DNA from: an uncultured Steroidobacter sp.
Lineage (GTDB): Bacteria > Pseudomonadota > Gammaproteobacteria > Steroidobacterales > Steroidobacteraceae
NCBI RefSeq assembly: GCF_937958065.1
Contig: NZ_CALFXI010000063.1
Location: 1-64,000 of the forward strand
Direction of reading: 5' to 3'
DNA length: 64,000 nt
Below, in pieces: positions 58,047-64,000 of the stretch. The notes below the pieces were generated by a model that had not been told where the DNA came from, ran no database searches, and was given only the letters and a program-made list of their open reading frames with translations. The position numbers and the translations under genes were made by a program. The first letter of the stretch is position 1. The number at the start of each line of letters is the position of its first letter.

Positions 58047-59063
58047 ATGGCAGTAAGGTTCGGTGTGTTTGCGCCAATGTTCGGCGCGCTGGTGCTCGCA
58101 GTGGGACTTGCCGGCTGCGCCAAGCAACCCTCCGAGCTGGTGGTGTACTCGGCCCGCAACGAGCAGCTGATCAAGCCCATCTTCGATCGCTACGCCGCCG
58201 AGAGCGGGCAGAAAATCCGCTTCGTCACCGACGATGCCGGTCCGCTGATCGAGCGTTTGAACGCCGAGGGCGCGAATTCCCAGGCCGACATTCTGATGAC
58301 CGTGGATGCCGGCGAGTTGTGGCACGCGGCGGATCTCGGCCTGATGCAGCCGGTGAGCTCGGAAGTGCTGAACGCCAACATTCCCGAAAGCCTGCGCGAT
58401 CCGCAGGGCCGCTGGTTCGGCTTCTCGATCCGCGCGCGCACCATCGTTTACAGCACCGAGCGCGTGAAGCCGGAAGAGTTGAGCGACTACGCCGCGCTCG
58501 CCGGCGAGCGTTGGAAAGGCAAGCTGTGCCTGCGCACCTCGAAGAAGGTTTACAACCAGTCGCTGGTCGCGATGCTGATCGCCGAGTACGGCGAGCCGAA
58601 GACCGAGGAAATCGTCCGCGGCTGGGTGGCGAATCTCGCCACCGAACCATTCTCGAACGACACGTTGCTGATGGAAGCCATCGCCGCGGGTCAGTGCGAC
58701 GTGGGCCTGGTGAACACCTACTACTATGGCCGTCTGTTGCGCGACAAGCCCGATCTGCCGGTGAAGCTGTTCTGGGCCGATCAGGCCGGGCAGGGCGTCC
58801 ACATCAATATTTCAGGTGCGGGCGTGACGGCGCACGCGCCGCGCAGCGAGGAGGCGAAGAAGTTCCTCGAGTGGTTGTCGCAGCCCGAAGCGCAGGCGTT
58901 CTTCGCGGGTCAGAACCTCGAATATCCCGCCAGCCCCAGCATCGAGCCGGATCCGATCGTGAAGGCGTGGGGCGATTTCAAGCGCAGTCCGATGAACGTG
59001 GCGCAGGCCGGCGAGTTGCAGGCCACGGCGGTCAAGTTGATGGATCGGGTGGGCTACCGCTGA
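58047..59063 (+). CDS. Ferric-iron ABC transporter substrate-binding lipoprotein (FbpA-like)
   Basis: The binding protein of a Fe3+ importer (338 residues from ATG 58047). An N-terminal signal with lipobox LAGC (Cys about 24) precedes the mature domain, which starts ELVVYSARNEQLIKPIFDRY. The paired Tyr motif NTYYYGRLL (about 228) matches the tyrosine ligands of FbpA-type proteins. Gram-negative FbpA is usually a soluble periplasmic protein; here a lipid anchor is predicted. The next two genes encode permease and ATPase, and a Fur box lies upstream. Confidence 0.9.
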   Translation: MAVRFGVFAPMFGALVLAVGLAGCAKQPSELVVYSARNEQLIKPIFDRYAAESGQKIRFVTDDAGPLIERLNAEGANSQADILMTVDAGELWHAADLGLMQPVSSEVLNANIPESLRDPQGRWFGFSIRARTIVYSTERVKPEELSDYAALAGERWKGKLCLRTSKKVYNQSLVAMLIAEYGEPKTEEIVRGWVANLATEPFSNDTLLMEAIAAGQCDVGLVNTYYYGRLLRDKPDLPVKLFWADQAGQGVHINISGAGVTAHAPRSEEAKKFLEWLSQPEAQAFFAGQNLEYPASPSIEPDPIVKAWGDFKRSPMNVAQAGELQATAVKLMDRVGYR

Positions 59064-59072
59064 CGATTCGTC

Positions 59073-60722
59073 ATGAGCGCGGCGGTTGTGCAGCCTGAAA
59101 CGCGGCGCGCCTGGCGCGATCCGCTGAGTGTCGCGCTCGCGGTTGTGCTGTGCCTGCCCGCGCTCGTGCCTCTGCTCGTCATTGCACACGCGAGCCTCTC
59201 GCCGGAAGCCGAGGTGTGGGCGCATCTGTCGCGCTATGTGCTGCCCGAGGTCACGGTCAACACCATCAAGTTGCTGATCGGCGTCGCTCTGTTGAGCGGC
59301 ATCGTCGGCACGGCACTCGCCTGGCTCACTTCGATTTGTGAGTTTCCCGGCCGGCGCTTCTTCGATTGGGCGCTGTTGCTGCCGTTGGCGATTCCCACTT
59401 ATGTGCTGGCGTTCGTCGCAGTGGGCTTCCTCGATTTCGCGGGGCCGCTGCAGACGTGGTTGCGCGCCTGGACCGGCACCTCTGCGTGGGTGCCCAAGAT
59501 CCGCTCGACGGGCGGCGTGATCGTCGTCTTGTCGCTCGCCTTGTATCCGTACGTTTATTTGCTGGCGAGAACGGCGTTTCTTACTCAGGGGCGCCGCGCA
59601 CTCGAAGCTGCGCAGACGTTGGGATACGGCCGCGCGGCGGCGACGTGGAAGGTCGCATTGCCGATGGCCCGCCCCTGGATCGCTGCCGGCATCGCGCTGG
59701 TCTGCATGGAAACGTTGGCCGACTTCGGCGCGGTCTCGGTGTTCAACTACAACACGTTCACGACCGCGATCTATCGCGCGTGGTTCGGCATGTTCTCCGT
59801 CAGCGCGGCCCTGGAGCTTGCCGGCGTCCTGCTGTTGTTCGTGATCGCAGCGTTCGCGTTCGAGCGCAGCTCGCGAGCCGGCGCTCGTTTCGCCAGCGGT
59901 CGCGATGTGACACGCGCAGCCACGCGCTTGCAGCTTGGTCCCGTCGGACGATGGGGAGCATTTGCCGGCGCCGCTTTGGTGTTGGCGCTTGCGTTCGTGT
60001 TGCCGCTGTTACAGCTTTTGATCTGGTCCGCGAAGAACGTGAGCGACATCGACAGCCGATACTGGGGATTCATTGCGCGCAGCTTGATCCTTGCCGGCAG
60101 CGCTGCGGTCGTGATCGTCCTCGCCGGCCTGGCGCTCGCTTATATCGAACGACGCCGATCGAGCACGTCGATGCGACTGCTCGTGCGGCTCGCAACCCTG
60201 GGGTATGCGATTCCGGGCACCGTGCTGGCCGTAGGCATCGCGGTGCCGTTGGTGTTGTTGAACAATCAGCTGCAGGGCTGGTTGCGCGCGTGGATGGGGG
60301 AGTCAGCGCCGGTGCTGCTGCTCCAGGGCACATTGCTCGCGGTGCTCATTGCGTACCTGGCGCGCTTCCTGACGGTCGGATTCAATCCCATCGAGAGCGG
60401 CTTGCAACGGGTCACGCGCAGTATCGATGAAGCTGCCGCCAGTCTCGGCGTGGTCGGCACCGAGCTGATTCGGAAGGTTCACGTGCCGCTGCTGCGAACC
60501 AGTCTCGCGACCGCGGCGACTCTGGTGTTCGTCGACGTGATGAAAGAAATGCCGATCACGTTGATCACCCGGCCGCCGGGCTGGGACACTTTGGCGGTGC
60601 GCGTCTGGGAGATGACGTCCGAAGGTGAGTGGGAGCGCGCCGCGCTGCCTGCGGTTGCCATCGTGCTGGTCGGGCTCATTCCCGCCGCCCTGCTGACGCG
60701 CAGAGGTGCGCATGTGGCTTGA
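59073..60722 (+). CDS. Ferric-iron ABC transporter permease (FbpB-like)
   Basis: A fused two-domain inner-membrane permease of 549 residues with about 12 helices. Each half carries an EAA-type loop: ALEAAQTLGYGRAAATWKVALPMARP (about 187-212) and SIDEAAASLGVVGTELIRKVHVPLLR (about 450-475). The domain duplication is typical of FbpB/FutB iron permeases. It starts 9 bp after the binding-protein stop and overlaps the ATPase gene by 11 bp. Confidence 0.93.
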   Translation: MSAAVVQPETRRAWRDPLSVALAVVLCLPALVPLLVIAHASLSPEAEVWAHLSRYVLPEVTVNTIKLLIGVALLSGIVGTALAWLTSICEFPGRRFFDWALLLPLAIPTYVLAFVAVGFLDFAGPLQTWLRAWTGTSAWVPKIRSTGGVIVVLSLALYPYVYLLARTAFLTQGRRALEAAQTLGYGRAAATWKVALPMARPWIAAGIALVCMETLADFGAVSVFNYNTFTTAIYRAWFGMFSVSAALELAGVLLLFVIAAFAFERSSRAGARFASGRDVTRAATRLQLGPVGRWGAFAGAALVLALAFVLPLLQLLIWSAKNVSDIDSRYWGFIARSLILAGSAAVVIVLAGLALAYIERRRSSTSMRLLVRLATLGYAIPGTVLAVGIAVPLVLLNNQLQGWLRAWMGESAPVLLLQGTLLAVLIAYLARFLTVGFNPIESGLQRVTRSIDEAAASLGVVGTELIRKVHVPLLRTSLATAATLVFVDVMKEMPITLITRPPGWDTLAVRVWEMTSEGEWERAALPAVAIVLVGLIPAALLTRRGAHVA

Positions 60723-61752
60723 GCTCGAAAATGTAGTGCGCCGCTTCGGCGAGCGCTCGGCCGTGAACGGCCTGTCGATGCGGCTGGCGAAAGGCTCGAT
60801 CGGTTGCCTGCTCGGGCCGAGTGGCTGCGGCAAGACGACCGCTTTGCGCTGTATCGCGGGTTTCGAGGCGGTTGATGCCGGTGTGATTCGCGCGCACGGT
60901 CGCGTGCTCGCGTCTCAGGATTTTCATTCGCCCCCGGAGAGCCGCCAGATCGGCATGGTGTTCCAGGACTACGCGCTGTTTCCGCATCTCACGGTGCTCG
61001 ACAACGTTGCGTTCGGCCTGCACCGGCTGGAGCGGAGCAAACGCCGCCGCCGCGCCGAAGAAATATTGGACACGGTCGGGCTGGCGGAGCACCGGAGTCA
61101 TTACCCGCATCAGCTGTCGGGCGGTCAACAGCAACGTGTGGCATTGGCGCGAGCGTTGGCGCCGGAGCCGCAGATCGTCCTGCTCGATGAGCCGTTCTCG
61201 AGCCTCGATGTGGAACTGCGCGAGCGTCTGAGCCTCGAAGTGCGCTCGGTGTTGAAGGCGCTCGACACGACGGCGCTGCTGGTGACCCACGATCAGCAGG
61301 AAGCGTTCGCGGTCGCCGATGTGGTGGGCGTCATGAAGGACGGCAGGCTCGAGCAATGGGACACGCCGTATCAGCTCTATCACCGACCCGAGACGCGCTT
61401 CGTCGCCGACTTCATCGGCCAGGGTGTGTTCATTCCCGGTGAAGTCGTCGCGGCCGGCTCGGTGCGCACCGAGCTCGGCGTGGTACGCGCCAATGGCAAT
61501 GGGAAGTGGCAGAGCGGACGTCCCGTCGATCTGCTGTTACGGCCCGACGATGTGATTCACGACGACGCCAGCACGCTGCGCGCCGAAGTGTGTCAGCGCG
61601 CGTTCCGAGGAGCGGAGTTCCTGTATACGTTGAAGCTGGCGAGCGGCGTGCAACTGCTGTCGCTGGTGCCGAGCCATCACGACCATGCGGTCGGTGAGCA
61701 TATCGGCATTCGGATCGAGCCCGACCACGTGGTGGCGTTCCCCCGCGACTGA
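60712..61752 (+). CDS. Ferric-iron ABC transporter ATPase (FbpC-like)
   Basis: The ATPase of the Fe3+ importer (346 residues from ATG 60712). Walker A is GPSGCGKTT, the signature LSGGQQQRVALARAL, Walker B VLLDEPFSSLD and the switch TALLVTHDQQEAFAVAD. A C-terminal TOBE-like domain (about 235-346) is present. A GTG at 60706 is an alternative start. The start overlaps the permease end by 11 bp. It is in the Fur-regulated operon. Confidence 0.93.
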   Translation: MWLELENVVRRFGERSAVNGLSMRLAKGSIGCLLGPSGCGKTTALRCIAGFEAVDAGVIRAHGRVLASQDFHSPPESRQIGMVFQDYALFPHLTVLDNVAFGLHRLERSKRRRRAEEILDTVGLAEHRSHYPHQLSGGQQQRVALARALAPEPQIVLLDEPFSSLDVELRERLSLEVRSVLKALDTTALLVTHDQQEAFAVADVVGVMKDGRLEQWDTPYQLYHRPETRFVADFIGQGVFIPGEVVAAGSVRTELGVVRANGNGKWQSGRPVDLLLRPDDVIHDDASTLRAEVCQRAFRGAEFLYTLKLASGVQLLSLVPSHHDHAVGEHIGIRIEPDHVVAFPRD

Positions 61753-61788
61753 TGGAACAATCGGGTCAATCCGATTTTCAAAAGTTCC

Positions 61789-62370
61789 ATGACCGATTTC
61801 ATCGATGCAGACGGCTTTCGCGCCAATGTCGGAATCGTCTTGATCCGCGAGGACCGTCAGGTCTTCCTTGGTGGCCGGACCGGCGGCCGCGGCTGGCAAT
61901 TCCCTCAAGGCGGCGTACAGCAGCGGGAAACCCCCGAAGAAGCCTTGTACCGCGAGCTCAAGGAAGAGGTGGGGCTCGATCCGGAGGACGTGAAGCTGAT
62001 CGCAGGCACCCGCAACTGGCTGCGCTACCGCCTGCCGAAACAATACGTGCGCAAGAACAGCCATCCGCCCTGTATCGGGCAGAAACAGCGCTGGTTCCTG
62101 CTGCGCTTCACCGGCTCCGAAGACCGCTTCGATCTGCAGTCGAGCGGCGAGCCGGAGTTCGAGAGCTGGCGCTGGGTCGACTACTGGACCCCGGTGCGCG
62201 AGGTCATCTACTTCAAGCGCGCCGTCTACGCTCGCGCGCTCGACGAGCTGGCGCGCACCGCCTTCCCCCAGGACCCACCGGCCTTGCCCGAGTGGTCCCA
62301 GGACGAAAAATATTTACGCAATCTGGCGCAGCGTCAGCAAAAGGCCGCGCAGGACAAGGCGATCGGTTAG
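61789..62370 (+). CDS. rppH: RNA pyrophosphohydrolase
   Basis: RppH (NudH) removes pyrophosphate from 5'-triphosphate RNA, starting mRNA decay. It has 193 residues (E. coli 176). The Nudix box GGVQQRETPEEALYRELKEEVGL fits the consensus (shown in two parts: GGVQQRETPEEALY, RELKEEVGL). FRANVGIVLI and WQFPQGG are also standard. The last 4 bp overlap the 3' end of hemJ on the opposite strand. Confidence 0.95.
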   Translation: MTDFIDADGFRANVGIVLIREDRQVFLGGRTGGRGWQFPQGGVQQRETPEEALYRELKEEVGLDPEDVKLIAGTRNWLRYRLPKQYVRKNSHPPCIGQKQRWFLLRFTGSEDRFDLQSSGEPEFESWRWVDYWTPVREVIYFKRAVYARALDELARTAFPQDPPALPEWSQDEKYLRNLAQRQQKAAQDKAIG

Positions 62371-62789
62371 AACGGCTTAACGACGACCAGGATCACGATG
62401 CCGAACAGGAACAGGGTCGGCACTTCATTGAAGCCGCGGTACCAGCGCTCCGAATGCTGGTTCCGGTCGTCGCGGAAGGCGGCCAGCAGCCGGTAGCACC
62501 AGAGGTGGTACACGATCAGTCCGGCCACCAGGGTCAGCTTGGCGTGCATCCAGCCGGTCTGCAGGAACCCGGGCACCTTGCCCAGCGTCGCCGCGCCGAA
62601 CGCGATCGCCAGCACGCCGCCCACGGTCATCATGGTGAACAGGCGCCGCTCCATGACCTTGAAGCGCTCCGCGCCAGCCGGGTCGCCACCGGCGAGCGCC
62701 GCGTGATACACGAACAGGCGCGGCAGATAGAACAATCCAGCGAACCAGGTGATTACGAAAATGATGTGCAGCGCCTTGAGCCAGAGCAT
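62367..62789 (-). CDS. hemJ: Protoporphyrinogen IX oxidase HemJ
   Basis: A 140-residue membrane protein with four helices, the HemJ-type oxidase that makes protoporphyrin IX in haem synthesis in bacteria lacking HemG. Conserved features are ALHIIFVITWFAGLFYLPRLFVYH with His8 and His24, GWMHAKLTLV and YHLWCYRL. It complements hemL in the window. It overlaps rppH by 4 bp at the 3' ends. Confidence 0.93.
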   Translation of the reverse strand: MLWLKALHIIFVITWFAGLFYLPRLFVYHAALAGGDPAGAERFKVMERRLFTMMTVGGVLAIAFGAATLGKVPGFLQTGWMHAKLTLVAGLIVYHLWCYRLLAAFRDDRNQHSERWYRGFNEVPTLFLFGIVILVVVKPF

Positions 62790-63039
62790 GGATGACCTTT
62801 TTCATGACCAGAAGGACTGAGCCGGATTTCCGGCGCAGCGCGGTTCACCTGAAGCCGCTTTGCGTCATCGCCGTATGCGGTCGCGCGCCAATGCCGCCGT
62901 GGGGGTGGAAGCTCGGGCGCCGGGACGGGATTCTTTGCGGCGCTTCTCAATCGAGGCGCGGCGGCTGTGCTCTAATTTCACCAGCTTCCGTCAAATTCGT
63001 ACAACGGTTTCGGCCCAGGCTCAACACAGTCGTTCAGTA
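62790..63039. promoter_or_regulatory. Divergent control region between hemJ and a coiled-coil membrane gene
   Basis: About 250 bp without a supported gene. It must hold promoters for both genes; a TCTAAT (near 62971) is a candidate -10 for the rightward gene, without a clear -35. Confidence 0.35.
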
Positions 63040-63780
63040 ATGCCTGATTTCTCCGCACAGCGCACCGGTGCCTTCATCATCCGCCAGCATCCGACCTGGC
63101 GGCGCCGGGCCGTGCTCATTGGCGGGACCCTGGGCGTGTTGATCGCCTTCTACCTGATGTACGAGTGGGGCCGTTTCGAAGGCGGTTACAGCAAGTTCGC
63201 GGAAATCCAGCATCGTCGCGAGCTGAGCGCGAAGATCGAGTCGCTCGAGCAGGAGAATGAACGCCTGCGCGCCGCGGTCGCCGCCGCGGAGCTGGATCGC
63301 CAGGTCGAGAACAAGGCTTACGCCGACGTCGAAAAGAATCTGGCGGACCTGCAGGCGCAGGTCCTCAAGCATCGCGAGCAATTGACGTTCTATCGCGGCA
63401 TCGTCTCGCCGGAGGATGGTATCGGCGGGTTGCGCATTCAGCGTTTCCAGGTGCTGCCTGGCGCCGCCGACCATCATTACCGGCTGCGGCTGGTGCTGGT
63501 GCAGTCGATGCGGCAGGAGAGCGTCGTTTCCGGATCGGTGATCGTGCAGCTCGAGGGCGTGCGCGAAAACAAGCCGGTTCAGCTGCCGCTGTCGGCCGCT
63601 GCCGAGACCGGGCGGGCCGACGGCCAGCTGCCGTTTCAGTTCCGCTACTTTCAGAATCTCGAACAGGACATCGTGCTGCCGGAAGGCTTCGAGCCGCGGG
63701 CGGTAACGGTCGAGGTGCGCTCCCCGCGCATGGACCCTGTGCGAGAATCCTACCCCTGGCAAGTGCAGACCGAAGCCTAG
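63040..63780 (+). CDS. Membrane-anchored coiled-coil protein next to bactofilin (DUF6776-like)
   Basis: A 246-residue protein from ATG 63040. A cytoplasmic N-terminus rich in Arg precedes one membrane helix (about 28-48, AVLIGGTLGVLIAFYLMYEW). A coiled coil follows (about 60-120, LSAKIESLEQENERLRAAV), then a beta-rich domain (about 130-246, FYRGIVSPEDGIGGLRIQRFQV). It looks like the family I know as DUF6776, but this is from memory. It lies 36 bp before a bactofilin gene, so a cell-shape or envelope role is likely. Confidence 0.75.
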   Translation: MPDFSAQRTGAFIIRQHPTWRRRAVLIGGTLGVLIAFYLMYEWGRFEGGYSKFAEIQHRRELSAKIESLEQENERLRAAVAAAELDRQVENKAYADVEKNLADLQAQVLKHREQLTFYRGIVSPEDGIGGLRIQRFQVLPGAADHHYRLRLVLVQSMRQESVVSGSVIVQLEGVRENKPVQLPLSAAAETGRADGQLPFQFRYFQNLEQDIVLPEGFEPRAVTVEVRSPRMDPVRESYPWQVQTEA

Positions 63781-63816
63781 AGCCTCGAGGTCGCTAGCCC
63801 CTGATCTGGACGGCGC

Positions 63817-64000
63817 ATGTTCAACCGTAACAAACCCAAACCGCATCGTATCGACACGCTGATCGGCGCCGGCACGCGCATCATCGGCGATGTCCAGTTC
63901 GCCGGCGGCTTCCATGTCGATGGCCACGTGAAAGGCAATGTCGATGCGCCCGCCGATTCCGGCGCGACGCTCAGCGTGAGCGACAGTGGCGTGGTCGAGG
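63817..64000 (+). CDS. Bactofilin (partial, runs off the window)
   Basis: The first 61 codons of a bactofilin (polymerising beta-helix cytoskeletal protein). The sequence RIDTLIGAGTRIIGDVQFAGGFHVDGHVKGNVDAP (two parts: RIDTLIGAGTRIIGDVQF, AGGFHVDGHVKGNV) is typical, with the repeated GxxxxG/V beta-helix steps. The start is ATG 63817; the stop lies beyond the window. It is next to the coiled-coil membrane protein, a common pairing. Confidence 0.92.
   Translation, partial: MFNRNKPKPHRIDTLIGAGTRIIGDVQFAGGFHVDGHVKGNVDAPADSGATLSVSDSGVVE

Noticed and set aside
62860..63039. N-terminal extension of the coiled-coil membrane protein
   Set aside because: The added residues are Arg-rich and would precede a normal membrane anchor; ATG 63040 fits the expected domain start.

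Overview
The window is GC-rich DNA of a gammaproteobacterium. The gene orders kdsD-kdsC-lptC-lptA-lptB-rpoN-hpf-rapZ, ibaG-murA, degS/petABC/sspA-sspB and pcm-rhodanese-tolC are gammaproteobacterial. The pfp/hppA/adk group and rapZ beside mgtE point toward the Xanthomonadales/Nevskiales/Steroidobacterales side of the class. That placement is inference from gene content; no rRNA or tRNA gene is visible. Genes are dense, nearly all are intact chromosomal genes, and no prophage, transposase or CRISPR array was seen.

Layout. 1-4300: a dispersed repeat, a tiny membrane protein and a three-subunit molybdenum hydroxylase operon on the minus strand. 4400-7000: pcm, rhodanese and tolC (minus). 7300-14800: a PAS-GGDEF-EAL protein, a YbaN-like protein, a pyrophosphate-energy module (PPi-dependent phosphofructokinase and a K+-independent H+-pumping pyrophosphatase) and, divergent from it, an adenylate kinase with a long histone-H1-like basic tail. 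14865-20041: RNase D, Mpl, a Lon-N-domain protein, a CPBP protease and small proteins. 20431-23452: a glycosyltransferase and a Wzi-type outer-membrane protein. 23513-26770: hemL, rubredoxin, a TraB/GumN protein and a cAMP phosphodiesterase. 27258-32923: tkt-gap-pgk-pyk. 33044-37560: a penicillin-acylase-family hydrolase followed by a MoxR ATPase/VWA pair.

37561-38184 is a repeat-rich intergenic region. The 3' end of the VWA gene is tandemly repeated with an 86-bp period. It runs into an element with 31-bp inverted repeats, whose core is also found, inverted, at the very start of the window. 38185-42416: a periplasmic peroxiredoxin, a patatin lipase, mgtE and rapZ. 42577-49718: the LPS-transport/Kdo/sigma-54 block and ibaG-murA. 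49723-54776: degS, the cytochrome bc1 operon and sspAB. 54795-57880: pdxH, tyrA and a DUF484-GGDEF protein. 58047-61752: a Fur-regulated ferric-iron ABC transporter. 61789-64000: rppH, hemJ, a coiled-coil membrane protein and the start of a bactofilin.

How the parts work together. Central carbon flow uses a reversible PPi-PFK, PPi linked to the proton gradient by HppA, and lower glycolysis from one operon. Envelope biogenesis is covered by Kdo synthesis, Lpt transport, MurA, Mpl recycling, DegS, TolC, Wzi and bactofilin. Respiration is represented by bc1, with haem synthesis genes hemL and hemJ nearby. The least conventional items are the Adk-H1 fusion, the 37.5-38.1 kb repeat system and its distant copy, a lipoprotein-type ferric-binding protein, a molybdenum-hydroxylase FAD subunit lacking the usual extra cysteines, and an rpoN cluster without its PTS genes.
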